Below, piece after piece: positions 8,190 through 20,039 of a stretch of 64,000 nt of DNA. Source of the stretch: Paenibacillus sediminis (GTDB lineage: Bacteria > Bacillota > Bacilli > Paenibacillales > Paenibacillaceae); assembly GCF_017873765.1 (NCBI RefSeq), contig NZ_JAGGKP010000001.1, forward strand, positions 248,001 to 312,000, given 5' to 3'. Each line of letters opens with the position of its first letter. Position 1 is the first letter of the stretch. The notes beneath the pieces were generated by a model. The model searched no databases. It saw only the letters and a program-made list of their open reading frames with translations, and was not told where the DNA came from. Position numbers and translations under genes: made by a program.

Positions 8190-9191
8190 ATGGATTTGGA
8201 TTTACAAAAATATGCGGTTCGCACGGATTTAGCCATTGAAGCAAAAGAATTAGCAGAAGCGTCGAACGGCTCACAAATTCCTGGTGTTCATGAGGAAGTG
8301 AGTGAACAGGATGGAATCAAGGTGACTAGACTGGACGTAGTTGATGAGGCGGGTGCTGCTATTCTTGGGCGTATGAAAGGGCATTACATTACCTTAGAGG
8401 TTCCTAATTTGCGCAACCATGACACGGATTTGCAAGAGCGCGTATCTGCCACTTTTGTGAAAGAATTTGAAAATTTTCTGCGAAAAATTAATATTGCTCC
8501 TTCTGCACGTGTGCTCGTCGTTGGACTCGGCAACTGGAACGTAACTCCGGATTCACTCGGCCCGCTTGTCGTCGAAAATATATTAGTAACGAGGCATCTG
8601 TTTGAGCTTATGCCTGATCAAATATCTCCTGGATATCGAGAAGTGAGTGCCGTAGCACCAGGGGTGCTCGGTATTACAGGGATTGAATCCAGCGAAATCG
8701 TTCAAGGGATCGTCGAACGAACGAAGCCGGATATTATCATTGCCATTGATGCGTTAGCATCAAGATCGTTAGAACGTGTCAATACGACGATTCAAATTGC
8801 CGATATTGGCATTCATCCCGGTTCAGGCATTGGCAACAAACGGCGAGGACTGACTGAGCAGATCTTAGGTATTCCTTGTATCGCCATTGGCGTACCAACA
8901 GTTTGCTACGCTTCCACCATAGTCAATAATGCTATGGAGTTAATGAAGAAACATTTTAACCGCGAAACGGAACAGACCGGACGAATTATGGGCTTACTGG
9001 AGCAAATTTCGGAGCAGGAACGTCTTGGTCTTGTTAAGGAAGTGTTAGAGCCGCTCGGTCATGATTTAATCGTGACCCCAAAAGAAATTGATGAATTTGT
9101 TGAAGATATTGCGAACATTATTGCAAGCGGCTTAAATGGAGCACTTCATGAAGCAGTAAATGGGGATAACGTGGCTGCTTACACACACTAA
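8190..9191 (+). CDS. gpr: Germination protease GPR (spore endopeptidase)
   Basis: GPR degrades the small acid-soluble spore proteins (SASPs) early in germination. It is made as an inactive zymogen in the forespore and autoprocesses. The 333-residue product begins MDLDLQKYAVRTDLAIEAKE. The YAVRTDLA stretch matches the family's propeptide cleavage region, which resembles the SASP cleavage site. Family blocks include LVVGLGNWNVTPDSLGP, IIAIDALASRS and GIHPGSGIGNKR. The start is ATG 8190 because AAAAGGAGGG lies 10 bases upstream. An ATG at 8163 is nine codons earlier without a ribosome site and close to the predicted transcription start. Forespore expression from the SigG-type promoter is inferred. 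A terminator follows at 9227. Confidence 0.96.
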   Translation: MDLDLQKYAVRTDLAIEAKELAEASNGSQIPGVHEEVSEQDGIKVTRLDVVDEAGAAILGRMKGHYITLEVPNLRNHDTDLQERVSATFVKEFENFLRKINIAPSARVLVVGLGNWNVTPDSLGPLVVENILVTRHLFELMPDQISPGYREVSAVAPGVLGITGIESSEIVQGIVERTKPDIIIAIDALASRSLERVNTTIQIADIGIHPGSGIGNKRRGLTEQILGIPCIAIGVPTVCYASTIVNNAMELMKKHFNRETEQTGRIMGLLEQISEQERLGLVKEVLEPLGHDLIVTPKEIDEFVEDIANIIASGLNGALHEAVNGDNVAAYTH

Positions 9192-9226
9192 AAATGAACG
9201 AAAATACTGCGAATCTCGTAAAACAG

Positions 9227-9258
9227 AACTCCGAATCTATCGGAGTTTCTTTTTTTTC
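9227..9258 (+). terminator. Terminator after gpr
   Basis: AACTCCG and CGGAGTT form a stem around a 7-base loop, followed by TCTTTTTTTT. It separates the forespore gene gpr from spoIIP, which in B. subtilis is expressed in the mother cell. Confidence 0.85.
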
Positions 9259-9337
9259 TTGTAAATAGTTCTATCTATTGTCAGAGGTTCATAGATTTGA
9301 AATATACGAGAATGCACCCAAGGAGGACAGATAAGCT

Positions 9338-10606
9338 ATGAAATGGTTAAGAAAACATACAAATCATATAAGCAGATGGAAAGAGAATATGATGCGAGTT
9401 TTAGTGATGGGACAAACCTTTGCTCTTCTTACAATAGGTTCCATGGTTTTTTTCATGGTGCTTGGGCTAGGAGGAATGGCAGAGAAAAGTTTACATTCGT
9501 CGCCGGTTTCCTCGATGAAAGGCTTTGCGGCTACTGTGTCAAGTCGGTTTTTTATGGACATGATTGGTATGGAGATGCCCTACTTAAAAACTAAGCAAAA
9601 TGACTATACGTTTTCAGCTAAAAATATGACGACATTTGTGTTTCAACTATTAACGAACGTGAATCCGATGGATCCTAAGACGTTGATTGCTCGTGAGGTG
9701 CCTGGCATTGGAGCAGATGATCCGGTACTCCTTCGCCATGGATCAGGAAATGAAGAGGTAGATGCACCGCAAGATTATCATTCGGACACGAATCACGACG
9801 ACACAGTCAAGATTGACGAGCACAATCAAGAGCCGCAGCAAGATCCGTCGTCAAATGATCAGAACAATTCAAAATCAGGTCAATCGGATACGAGCGGCAA
9901 TGCAGGAGATTCGCAGCCGTCAAAATCTTCTAGCAAAAAGGTAGTAATGATCTATCATTCTCATCCTCGTGAATCTTTTAACCCAATGCTTCATACGAAT
10001 AATGATAATCCGGAATCAAACAAGCTGAATGTTGGAACGATCGGAGAGTTTATGGCGAAGAGGCTTGAGGACCGTGGAGTCGGAGTATTTCACTCAAGAA
10101 CAGACTATGCATCTACGATCGCTAATTATAACTACTACTATTCTTATAAATACTCCAGAGAGACGGTAAAAGCGGCCATTGCTCAATATAATGATTTAAA
10201 CTACTTCATAGACATCCATAGAGATTCGCAGCATTATCAAAAAACGACGGCGACGATAGGTGGAGTCAGTTACGCTAAAGTGTACTTCATTATTGGGCAT
10301 GAAAATAAAAATTGGAGCAAAAATGAGAAGTTTGCGAATGAAATACATGAGCGTTTAGAAAAGGCATACCCCGGTGTATCTCGAGGCGTATGGGCTAAGA
10401 CGGCCAAAGAAGGCAACGGGGAATACAACCAGTCGTTTTCACCTAACAGCATATTAATTGAAGTCGGCGGGGTCGATAACAGCGAAGAAGAGCTTGAACG
10501 TACTGTAGACATTTTAGCCAATATTATTACAGACATTTATTGGACAGATTCGAAGGCGCAAACCGTAAATGCAAGCAGCGACGGAAGCGGGAAGGGCGGC
10601 AAGTAA
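9338..10606 (+). CDS. spoIIP: Stage II sporulation protein P (amidase/endopeptidase)
   Basis: SpoIIP cleaves septal peptidoglycan together with SpoIID and SpoIIM during engulfment of the forespore. The 422-residue protein has an N-terminal membrane anchor at about 20-47 (VLVMGQTFALLTIGSMVFF). An Asp/Ser/Gln-rich linker follows (about 140-200). The SpoIIP amidase domain (about 203-400) contains MIYHSHPRESF with His207 and His209, FIDIHRDSQ and a C-terminal ILIEVGGVDNS. These His and Glu residues fit the zinc-amidase-like active site. The ATG at 9338 is preceded by AAGGAGG. Gene order gpr-spoIIP-yqxA-lepA is that of B. subtilis. I could not find a convincing SigE promoter in the 79 bases after the gpr terminator, although expression by SigE is expected. 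Confidence 0.95.
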   Translation: MKWLRKHTNHISRWKENMMRVLVMGQTFALLTIGSMVFFMVLGLGGMAEKSLHSSPVSSMKGFAATVSSRFFMDMIGMEMPYLKTKQNDYTFSAKNMTTFVFQLLTNVNPMDPKTLIAREVPGIGADDPVLLRHGSGNEEVDAPQDYHSDTNHDDTVKIDEHNQEPQQDPSSNDQNNSKSGQSDTSGNAGDSQPSKSSSKKVVMIYHSHPRESFNPMLHTNNDNPESNKLNVGTIGEFMAKRLEDRGVGVFHSRTDYASTIANYNYYYSYKYSRETVKAAIAQYNDLNYFIDIHRDSQHYQKTTATIGGVSYAKVYFIIGHENKNWSKNEKFANEIHERLEKAYPGVSRGVWAKTAKEGNGEYNQSFSPNSILIEVGGVDNSEEELERTVDILANIITDIYWTDSKAQTVNASSDGSGKGGK

Positions 10607-10658
10607 AAGCGTAAAGTAAATATAGGCGACTTTAACCTGAGGAGGTGCGGATAGACAG

Positions 10659-11006
10659 ATGTCTCAATTCACGAAAAGAATCGTTTTGTTTGGGTGTCTA
10701 ATTGCGATCGGTATGTTTATCGGTATGCAGCTCGCAACTTCGGGTATTGAAAATATATACGGTCCTGGAATTCATGAATCTGCTGTGCAGATGGAACCGC
10801 AGGCACCCATTAAAAAGACGGACATAGCCGAGAGAAAGGAACAAGCAAAGCAAGTGGAGCAAGTTAACGTACCACAAACCATTCGTCCGGTCGAATCCAA
10901 TCCGCCAGTCGACCAGTTGGCCGATAAGACAGCGGGACTGCTGCAGCAATTGTCGCAAAAAGGAATACGCTTTGTCGTATCGTTATTCAGCTCGGTTACG
11001 GAATAA
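10659..11006 (+). CDS. yqxA: YqxA-like small membrane protein (DUF3679)
   Basis: A 115-residue protein has one N-terminal membrane helix (about 8-28, IVLFGCLIAIGMFIGMQLA) and a charged extracytoplasmic tail. A Lys/Gln-rich part (55-75) leads to a C-terminal amphipathic stretch (GLLQQLSQKGIRFVVSLFSS). Its position between spoIIP and lepA and its architecture match B. subtilis YqxA of the DUF3679 family. Function is unknown; cotranscription with spoIIP suggests a sporulation role. GGAGGTG lies upstream of the ATG. Confidence 0.75.
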   Translation: MSQFTKRIVLFGCLIAIGMFIGMQLATSGIENIYGPGIHESAVQMEPQAPIKKTDIAERKEQAKQVEQVNVPQTIRPVESNPPVDQLADKTAGLLQQLSQKGIRFVVSLFSSVTE

Positions 11007-11028
11007 TATTGCAGTTTCGACTTCGGGA

Positions 11029-11057
11029 TTGAACGGTTACTCTCCAATTGCTATAAT
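11029..11057 (+). promoter_or_regulatory. SigA-type promoter of lepA
   Basis: TTGAAC (11029-11034), a 17-base spacer and a perfect TATAAT (11052-11057) lie 39 bases before the lepA ATG. It would start the lepA-hemW transcription unit. Confidence 0.75.
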
Positions 11058-11095
11058 GAATTGATTGTACTTCAGGCTGTTGGTGGAGGTAATGC

Positions 11096-12913
11096 ATGAC
11101 TGACTTAAGAGCAAGACAACAGAAAATTCGTAATTTTAGTATTATCGCACATATAGACCACGGGAAATCGACATTGGCTGACCGAATTCTCGAGTATACT
11201 GGCGCGCTCAGCTCACGTGAAATGCAGGATCAGGTGTTGGATCAAATGGATCTCGAAAGAGAGCGCGGCATTACGATTAAACTGCAAGCTGTCCGCCTTA
11301 CATACCGTGCGGATGACGGTGAAGAATATATTCTTAATCTTATTGATACTCCAGGGCACGTGGATTTCACTTATGAAGTATCGCGAAGTCTTGCCGCATG
11401 TGAGGGGGCACTGCTCGTTGTCGATGCTGCACAGGGGATTGAAGCGCAGACACTCGCTAACGTGTATTTGGCTCTTGATAACAACCTGGAAATTTTACCG
11501 GTTATTAATAAAATTGACCTTCCAAGCGCAGATCCAGATCGGGTCAAACAGGAAGTAGAAGACGTCATCGGTCTTGATGCAAGCGATGCAGTGCTCGCCT
11601 CAGCTAAGGCTGGCATCGGCATTAAGGAAATTTTAGAACAGGTTGTAAGGAAAGTACCCGCACCGCAGGGAGATCCGGATCAACCGCTTAAGGCGCTCAT
11701 TTTCGATTCCCACTATGACCCTTACAAAGGGGTAATCGTGTATGTACGGGTTATCGACGGCAGTATTAAAGCAGGATCCAAGATTAAGATGATGGCAACC
11801 AATAAAACGTTTGAGGTCATCGAAGTCGGTGCGTTTAAACCGCGTATGACGATTGTGGACGAGCTGAATGTAGGTGATGTTGGTTTTATCGTAGCGGGTA
11901 TTAAGCATGTGGGTGACACTCGCGTCGGGGATACAGTAACAGATGCGAAGAATCCGACACCGGAACCGCTTCCTGGTTACCGTAAAATTAATCCGATGGT
12001 ATACTGTGGTCTTTACCCGATAGAGACACAAGACTATAATGATTTGCGCGAAGCGCTTGAGAAGCTGCAGCTGAACGACGCATCACTGAGCTTTGAGCCA
12101 GAGACGTCAAGCGCGCTTGGCTTCGGATTCCGCTGCGGATTTTTAGGTCTGCTCCATATGGAGATCATTCAAGAACGGATCGAACGCGAATTCAACATTC
12201 CGCTGATTACAACGGCACCGAGCGTGATTTACAAAGTAACTCTAACGGACGGAACGACGATTAGCATCGATAACCCTTCCAACTATCCGGAAGTCGGTAA
12301 AATTGAGTATGTTGAAGAGCCGTTCGTGAAGGCTTCCATTATTGTGCCGAATGATTATGTAGGAACGATTATGGAGCTGTGCCAAACGAAACGCGGAGAG
12401 TTCGTCAATATGGAATATCTCGACACAACGAGAGTGACGATTACGTATCAAATGCCGCTTTCTGAGATCGTATATGACTTCTTTGATCAGCTGAAATCTA
12501 GCACAAGAGGTTATGCTTCCTTTGATTACGAGCTGTCAGGATATCGCAGATCGAACTTGGTGAAGATGGATATTTTGCTCAATGGCGAACAAGTGGATGC
12601 CCTCTCCTTCATCGTCCACCGCGACCGCGCTTATCAACGCGGACGTGTCATTTGCGAGAAGCTTAGAGAACTTATACCTCGTCAAATGTTCGAGGTGCCG
12701 ATTCAAGCATCAATCGGTACAAAGGTTATTGCGCGTGAAACGGTTAAAGCGATGCGCAAAAACGTTCTTGCGAAATGCTACGGCGGTGATATTTCTCGGA
12801 AGCGTAAGTTGCTTGAGAAGCAAAAAGAAGGTAAAAAACGCATGAAGCAGGTCGGCAGCGTTGAAGTTCCGCAAGAAGCGTTCATGGCTGTCCTTAAAAT
12901 CGACGACAATTAA
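11096..12913 (+). CDS. lepA: Elongation factor 4 (LepA), ribosomal back-translocase GTPase
   Basis: LepA is a ribosome-bound GTPase related to EF-G, with proposed roles in remobilising stalled ribosomes and in 30S assembly. The 605-residue protein is full length. G1 is AHIDHGKST, the switch region contains RERGITIK, G3 is DTPGH and G4 is NKID. The LepA-specific C-terminal domain ends with [24 protein letters not shown] lies upstream of the ATG at 11096. It forms a unit with hemW, as in B. subtilis, with 75 bases between them containing a modest GC-rich hairpin (about 12942-12968) that lacks a good U-tract. Confidence 0.98.
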   Translation: MTDLRARQQKIRNFSIIAHIDHGKSTLADRILEYTGALSSREMQDQVLDQMDLERERGITIKLQAVRLTYRADDGEEYILNLIDTPGHVDFTYEVSRSLAACEGALLVVDAAQGIEAQTLANVYLALDNNLEILPVINKIDLPSADPDRVKQEVEDVIGLDASDAVLASAKAGIGIKEILEQVVRKVPAPQGDPDQPLKALIFDSHYDPYKGVIVYVRVIDGSIKAGSKIKMMATNKTFEVIEVGAFKPRMTIVDELNVGDVGFIVAGIKHVGDTRVGDTVTDAKNPTPEPLPGYRKINPMVYCGLYPIETQDYNDLREALEKLQLNDASLSFEPETSSALGFGFRCGFLGLLHMEIIQERIEREFNIPLITTAPSVIYKVTLTDGTTISIDNPSNYPEVGKIEYVEEPFVKASIIVPNDYVGTIMELCQTKRGEFVNMEYLDTTRVTITYQMPLSEIVYDFFDQLKSSTRGYASFDYELSGYRRSNLVKMDILLNGEQVDALSFIVHRDRAYQRGRVICEKLRELIPRQMFEVPIQASIGTKVIARETVKAMRKNVLAKCYGGDISRKRKLLEKQKEGKKRMKQVGSVEVPQEAFMAVLKIDDN

Positions 12914-12988
12914 TTGATATACGGAAAATAAAATGGTTTTGAAGGGGAAGCCGCGAGGCTTTCCCTTTCATGCTAAGGAGGGATTTGC

Positions 12989-14170
12989 ATGACGACAGGA
13001 GTGCAGTCAAACAAGGGTGAAGCTCCAAAGGCGGTATATATTCATATCCCCTTTTGTACCAATAAATGTTTTTATTGCGACTTTAATTCTTACGTGCTTA
13101 AAGATCAGCCTGTAATGGATTATTTACGCGCCCTTGAGCGGGAGATGGAGTACACTGTTACGCAGAACCCGCCGGGTGAGATTAAGACGATTTTCGTTGG
13201 CGGAGGCACACCGACGGTGCTTACTCCGAAGGAAATGGAATATTTCTTGAAATCCGTTCGTACTTATTTTCCGAATTGGGCTGATGATATCGAGTTTTCT
13301 ATGGAGGCAAATCCAGGAACTACAGATCCCGAGAAACTTGCGGCTATGAAAGAAGGCGGCGTCAATCGTGTCAGCTTCGGAGTTCAAGCTTTCCAGAATG
13401 ATCTGCTTACGGGGATTGGCCGAATTCATAATACAGATGACGTCTATCGCAGCCTTGAGAACGCTAGAAAGGCCGGCTTAACGAATCTATCTATTGATTT
13501 GATGTTTGGACTTCCGAATCAAACGGTAGATATGCTGGCTGAAAGTGTAACGAAGGCGCTGGAGCTTGGTCTTCCTCACTATTCGATCTATAGCTTAAAA
13601 GTAGAGGAGAACACGCTTTTCCACACTCTCTATCAAAAAAATCAGCTTCCGCTTCCAAACGAGGACGATGAACTGCAAATGTATTTACTGCTTATGCAGC
13701 GAATGAAAGAAGCGGGATATAAACAATATGAAATTAGCAATTTTGCTAAGCCGGGCTATGAGAGCAAACATAATACAACTTACTGGCGCAATGAGGATTA
13801 TTATGGTTTAGGAGCTGGCGCGCATGGTTATGTTGGCCGGGAACGCCACATTAACATTAAAGGCATCTCCCCTTACATTGAAGCTGCTCAGAAAGGTCTT
13901 CCGCGGCTCGAAAGCTACTCTATTGCTAAGGAAGAAGCGATGGAAGACTTCATGATGGTTGGGCTGCGCATGTTAGATGGAATTTCATCATCACGATTTA
14001 CGCATCAGTTTGGACTTAAGGTGGAAGACGTATTCCGTGGTCCGCTGAATAAAATGCTGAATGCGGGATTAATCGAAAAAGTGAATGACGGATACCGTCT
14101 TAGCGAACAAGGTATTTTATTCGGAAACGATGTTTTCTCTGAGTTTATTGGGGTTTTAACCGTTAATTGA
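12989..14170 (+). CDS. hemW: HemW, radical-SAM heme chaperone
   Basis: This is a radical SAM protein of the HemN/HemW group, 393 residues. The [4Fe-4S] site is Cys23-x3-Cys27-x2-Cys30 in PFCTNKCFYCDF. It is followed by the SAM-binding segment FVGGGTPT and the HemW C-terminal domain. The length (about 390) and the N-terminus fit HemW (formerly HemN2), thought to insert heme into respiratory enzymes, rather than coproporphyrinogen dehydrogenase HemN (about 450). AAGGAGGG is 7 bases before the ATG. It follows lepA and precedes the GNAT gene and the hrcA operon. Confidence 0.93.
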   Translation: MTTGVQSNKGEAPKAVYIHIPFCTNKCFYCDFNSYVLKDQPVMDYLRALEREMEYTVTQNPPGEIKTIFVGGGTPTVLTPKEMEYFLKSVRTYFPNWADDIEFSMEANPGTTDPEKLAAMKEGGVNRVSFGVQAFQNDLLTGIGRIHNTDDVYRSLENARKAGLTNLSIDLMFGLPNQTVDMLAESVTKALELGLPHYSIYSLKVEENTLFHTLYQKNQLPLPNEDDELQMYLLLMQRMKEAGYKQYEISNFAKPGYESKHNTTYWRNEDYYGLGAGAHGYVGRERHINIKGISPYIEAAQKGLPRLESYSIAKEEAMEDFMMVGLRMLDGISSSRFTHQFGLKVEDVFRGPLNKMLNAGLIEKVNDGYRLSEQGILFGNDVFSEFIGVLTVN

Positions 14171-14184
14171 TGAAATATTAAATA

Positions 14185-14213
14185 TTGCACTTCTATACAA
14201 GCTGTTGTATATT
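14185..14213 (+). promoter_or_regulatory. SigA-type promoter with overlapping palindromes upstream of the GNAT gene
   Basis: TTGCAC (14185-14190), 17 bases and TATATT (14208-14213) form a promoter. A perfect palindrome ATACAA-GCTG-TTGTAT (14195-14210) covers the spacer and enters the -10. A larger inverted repeat ACAAGCTGT / ACAGCTTGT (14197-14205 and 14228-14236) brackets the expected start. This arrangement looks like a repressor operator, but no regulator is identified. Confidence 0.5.
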
Positions 14214-14252
14214 TATTCATAACATAGACAGCTTGTGAGGAGGAGAGGAATC

Positions 14253-14714
14253 ATGCCGGCGGTGTGCAGACAAGCGACTGTTGACGACATAGAAACACTG
14301 TACCTAATGATTCAGGGGTATGCAGAGAAAGGAATTATGCTGCCTCGGTCTCGCAAAGTTCTAGAGCGGCAAATCTCGAACTTTGTGGTAGCTGATTTGG
14401 ACGGGGAAGTCATAGGTTGCGGTTCACTATGCCGACTAGGTCATGATCTTGTAGAAATTCGTTCCCTAGGTATTTCTGAAGGTCATAAGGGGAAAGGGGT
14501 TGGGTCTATGCTCGTTTCCTTTCTTGTAGAAGAAGCGAGATCTCAATCCATACCTAAAGTTATGGCGCTCACTTATGAAGTATCATTCTTTCAGAAAAAT
14601 GGTTTCCAGGTCGTAAATAAAGAGATTTTTCCAGAAAAAGTATGGACCGATTGCGTCCATTGCAGCAAACAAAATCATTGTGATGAAATAGCAGTTCTTA
14701 AGATACTGAACTGA
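14253..14714 (+). CDS. GNAT-family N-acetyltransferase (ArgA-like)
   Basis: This is a 153-residue GNAT enzyme that transfers acetyl from acetyl-CoA to an amino group. The acetyl-CoA loop is seen as SLGISEGHKGKGVGSMLVSF near residue 85. The C-terminal part FFQKNGFQVVNKEIFPEKVW followed by DCVHCSKQNHCDE resembles the catalytic domain of N-acetylglutamate synthase-type proteins, so the substrate may be glutamate. That is not certain from sequence alone. The ATG at 14253 is chosen over a GTG at 14235 because GAGGAGGAGAGG lies immediately upstream. It has its own promoter with palindromic elements and stands just before the heat-shock operon. No equivalent lies here in B. subtilis. Confidence 0.85.
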   Translation: MPAVCRQATVDDIETLYLMIQGYAEKGIMLPRSRKVLERQISNFVVADLDGEVIGCGSLCRLGHDLVEIRSLGISEGHKGKGVGSMLVSFLVEEARSQSIPKVMALTYEVSFFQKNGFQVVNKEIFPEKVWTDCVHCSKQNHCDEIAVLKILN

Positions 14715-14715
14715 C

Positions 14716-14745
14716 TTGACAATGCTCAGGTTAGTTTGGTATTTT
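14716..14745 (+). promoter_or_regulatory. SigA promoter of the hrcA-dnaK operon
   Basis: TTGACA (14716-14721), an 18-base spacer and TATTTT (14740-14745) lie just upstream of the CIRCE operator, the usual layout for HrcA-controlled operons. Confidence 0.75.
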
Positions 14746-14756
14746 TGTATTAGCGG

Positions 14757-14783
14757 TTAGCACTCAACTCATGCGAGTGCTAA
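14757..14783 (+). promoter_or_regulatory. CIRCE operator (HrcA binding site)
   Basis: A perfect TTAGCACTC - 9 bases - GAGTGCTAA inverted repeat is the CIRCE element. HrcA bound here blocks the promoter at 14716-14745. Loss of active HrcA during heat shock would derepress hrcA, the chaperonin gene, grpE, dnaK and dnaJ together. Confidence 0.97.
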
Positions 14784-14821
14784 CGACAAACAAGAGTAAG
14801 CCGGTGAGGAGGAGATGTACC

Positions 14822-15853
14822 GTGTTAACCGAACGACAACGGATGATTCTGAACGCGATTGTCGACGACTATATTCGTTCGGCAGAACCAGTAGGGTCCC
14901 GCAGCATTTCTAAACGGGGCGATGTTGGTTACAGCCCGGCTACGATTCGAAATGAGATGGCTGATTTAGAGGAACTTGGTTTTTTAGAGCAGCCGCACAC
15001 GTCTGCAGGCCGGATCCCTTCACACAAAGGCTACCGATATTATGTAGATCATTTGGTATCTTTGAATTCTATCAAACCTTCTGAGATTCAAGTGATTAAG
15101 TCTTTTCTAACGGAAAAGCTTAATGCGATGGAACAAGTGATTCAGCATGCTGGTACCGTTCTTTCTCAAATGACGAGCTATACTTCCATCCTGTTAGGAC
15201 CGGAAGTTTTTAATACTTCATTACGTCACTTTCAACTGCTGCCGCTTAATGAGAATAGAGCAGTTGCGATTATTGTGACAAGTACAGGACAAGTGGAGAA
15301 CAAGCCCGTCTCGATTCCAGCTGGCGTTTCAATGTCGGATCTGGAGAAAGTCGTCAACATTTTGAATAGTAAGCTTGTCGGGGTACCGCTCTATAAATTG
15401 AAATCACGGCTGTATTCCGAAATTGCACAGGAAATGCAAAAAAATGTATCTCACTACGAGGAAATGCTTCAATTGCTGGATGCTACTTTAGACAGCGAGC
15501 AACGAGATCAAAAGGTGTTCCTTAGTGGAACGACGAATATGCTTACCCAACCTGAATTTAAAGATATCGATAAGGTGAAAGATATTCTTGATCTCCTTGA
15601 AGAGACTCCAACTTTGCTAAAAATGATGAGCGAATCATCGAAATCTTCGGGTATTCAAGTGCGTATAGGTACGGAGAATACGCATGAAGCTATTGCGAAC
15701 TGCAGTCTCATTACAGCAACATATTCCTTAGACGGAGAAGCAGTAGGTACGATCGGCATACTCGGTCCAACTCGGATGGAATATGCCAGAGTCATTAGCA
15801 TTTTAGATATTATCTCTAAGAACATGTCGACGATCCTGTCGCGCTTTGTATAA
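14822..15853 (+). CDS. hrcA: Heat-inducible transcription repressor HrcA
   Basis: HrcA is the repressor that binds CIRCE. The 343-residue protein starts with a winged-helix domain (LTERQRMILNAIVDDYIRS; the YSPATIRNEMADLEELGFLE recognition region; PHTSAGRIPSHKGYRYYVD). The GAF-like HrcA domain and the C-terminal TYSLDGEAVGTIGILGPTRM block follow. The start is GTG 14822, preceded by GAGGAGGAG. An in-frame ATG at 14771 lies inside the CIRCE spacer and cannot be the start. It heads the operon and is autoregulated. The chaperonin gene begins only 19 bases after its stop codon. Confidence 0.97.
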   Translation: MLTERQRMILNAIVDDYIRSAEPVGSRSISKRGDVGYSPATIRNEMADLEELGFLEQPHTSAGRIPSHKGYRYYVDHLVSLNSIKPSEIQVIKSFLTEKLNAMEQVIQHAGTVLSQMTSYTSILLGPEVFNTSLRHFQLLPLNENRAVAIIVTSTGQVENKPVSIPAGVSMSDLEKVVNILNSKLVGVPLYKLKSRLYSEIAQEMQKNVSHYEEMLQLLDATLDSEQRDQKVFLSGTTNMLTQPEFKDIDKVKDILDLLEETPTLLKMMSESSKSSGIQVRIGTENTHEAIANCSLITATYSLDGEAVGTIGILGPTRMEYARVISILDIISKNMSTILSRFV

Positions 15854-15872
15854 ATAGAGGAGAGAGCATGTT

Positions 15873-17408
15873 ATGAGCCAAAGCAATCAGTCCGTCCATG
15901 AATCAGATGAACGTTATGCAACCCTGCTGAACAACAGCAACGCTGTCAGAGCGGTCTGCTCGGCTGTAGAAGGGACACTGGGTCCTAAAGGCCTTGATGT
16001 GATGCTAGTTGGACCGCGGGGAGAAGTTATTATTACCAATGATGGGGTTACGATACTGGATAAAATGGATGTGACTCATCCTGCGGCTCTTCTGCTCATT
16101 GGGGTAGCTCGTTCCCAGCAAAATGAAGTGGGTGACGGGACGACAACAGCAACTGTCCTGGCGGGCGCCTTTGTACAAGAAGGTGTCGCCCAAATTACGA
16201 GAGGAGTTCCTGTATCCAAAGTGGTCGCAGGAATGCAGCAAGGCGTTTCAGCCGCGATCGAGTTACTGTCCAAGCGAGCTCGCCGTATTGATGGACTGAA
16301 TGATCCTCTTTTGGTTAAAACTGCTTATGTAGCAGGGCGTGAACAAGAAGATGTTGTGAAGCTGGTGCTGGAAGCGGCTGAAAAGGTCGGAGTCTCAAGA
16401 CTCCTTCAGCCGTCCTTCACGCTGGCTGACAGCATTATTTCACACGAGAAAGCGAATAATGAATTGTTTGAAGGGATTTTGCTTCGGCAAAAGCCGCTTC
16501 ATCCTCATTTAATTTCGAAGCTGACAAATACGCGTATTCTACTGTTGCAAGATGCGCTTGAGCCTGAGTCACTTGATGAAGAAGTGCTCACGACAGAAGC
16601 GGGATTTGCGCAGTATATGGATTTACGCAGACAATTTGGTGCACAATTAGAGCGAATCGCTGAACTTGGTGTTGGGGCGGTGTTGCTTGAACGTGGAATA
16701 CACCCGGATGCAGAGCAATTTTGTGCCGATCATGGCATTATGGTCATTCCTCGTGTTTCCCGCGAAGATTTAAGGCGGATTAGCGCCATGAGCGGAGCTG
16801 TTCCGGTAAGAAAAACCGCTTTACATAAACCGAATGAGCAATTCGCTAATCTGCTTGGGTATACCCCATCGATCTGCTATGATGAATTGTTGGACAAAGT
16901 ACGCGTTGCAGCTAGGCAGGATCAGAGCAGCTTCGTTACCGTCATCGTAGGTGCGAGTACAGCGGAGGTTGTCGGTGAACGGGCGAGGATAGCTCGCGAT
17001 GCCGCTTCAAGCATTCAAGCTGCCATCCGCGGTGGAGTGTTGCCTGGCGGAGGCACAAGTGAGCTTGCAGCTTCTTATGAGCTGGAGCGATACCGTGAGA
17101 CGGTGAAAGGAATGGAGGCTTTCGGTGTTGCAGCTGTTGCACAGGCACTGCGGAAACCGATGACTCAAATTTTACTGAATGCAGGATACAATCCTTTGGA
17201 GAAGATTGAAGAGACGCGGGCTGCGCAAATTGCGAAGCAATCTGACTCTGTCGGAATTGACTGTGACACGGGTCTCATTATGGATTACGAAGAAGCGGGT
17301 ATTATGGATCCTGCTCTCGTTAAAATTCATGCGCTGAAAATCGCAGGAGAAGTTGGAGCAGCCATTCTTCGTATCCACAACGTCATTAAGATGCGCCAAG
17401 AACAATAG
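15873..17408 (+). CDS. Group III (archaeal-type) chaperonin, TCP-1/thermosome-like
   Basis: This 511-residue Cpn60-superfamily protein resembles archaeal thermosome/CCT subunits rather than bacterial GroEL. Visible signatures are TLGPKG (35-40), ITNDG (54-58), MDVTHPAA (65-72) and the ATP motif [14 protein letters not shown] (85-98). Apical-domain stretches are [37 protein letters not shown] and [16 protein letters not shown], and the C-terminal equatorial block is [15 protein letters not shown]. GroEL would show other signatures here. Bacterial proteins of this kind, described in Carboxydothermus and some other Firmicutes, are called group III chaperonins; they carry a built-in lid and need no GroES. 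It sits between hrcA and grpE, 19 bases after hrcA, under the CIRCE operator, so it should be heat-induced with DnaK. B. subtilis has no such gene. Client proteins are unknown. Confidence 0.93.
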   Translation: MSQSNQSVHESDERYATLLNNSNAVRAVCSAVEGTLGPKGLDVMLVGPRGEVIITNDGVTILDKMDVTHPAALLLIGVARSQQNEVGDGTTTATVLAGAFVQEGVAQITRGVPVSKVVAGMQQGVSAAIELLSKRARRIDGLNDPLLVKTAYVAGREQEDVVKLVLEAAEKVGVSRLLQPSFTLADSIISHEKANNELFEGILLRQKPLHPHLISKLTNTRILLLQDALEPESLDEEVLTTEAGFAQYMDLRRQFGAQLERIAELGVGAVLLERGIHPDAEQFCADHGIMVIPRVSREDLRRISAMSGAVPVRKTALHKPNEQFANLLGYTPSICYDELLDKVRVAARQDQSSFVTVIVGASTAEVVGERARIARDAASSIQAAIRGGVLPGGGTSELAASYELERYRETVKGMEAFGVAAVAQALRKPMTQILLNAGYNPLEKIEETRAAQIAKQSDSVGIDCDTGLIMDYEEAGIMDPALVKIHALKIAGEVGAAILRIHNVIKMRQEQ

Positions 17409-17441
17409 ATGATGACTGTATTTTAAGGAGGTGAAACCATC

Positions 17442-19918
<2,477 letters not shown>

Positions 19919-20039
19919 CCTTAAAACAAATTGTTTAAGGATTGCATAAGCTAACAAGTATAATGACAAGGGAAGGTCAAAGCTGGGTCATGCCCTGCTT
20001 TGGCTTTCTCTTTGTACGTGAACTGATGGGGGTGGACAA

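Noticed and set aside
9260-9337. Possible SigE promoter before spoIIP (CATAGATT near 9290)
   Set aside because: The -10 matches only six of eight positions and no -35 element lies at the right distance.
12942-12968. Hairpin between lepA and hemW considered as a terminator
   Set aside because: The stem is good but there is no T-run after it; more likely an attenuating or stabilising hairpin, if anything.
15873-17408. First reading of the chaperonin gene as GroEL
   Set aside because: The ATP-site and apical-domain motifs match thermosome-type proteins, there is no groES next to it, and the GroEL signature blocks are absent.
19959-19964. Perfect TATAAT before dnaJ as an internal promoter
   Set aside because: No acceptable -35 hexamer at 16-18 bases upstream, so it is only mentioned under dnaK.
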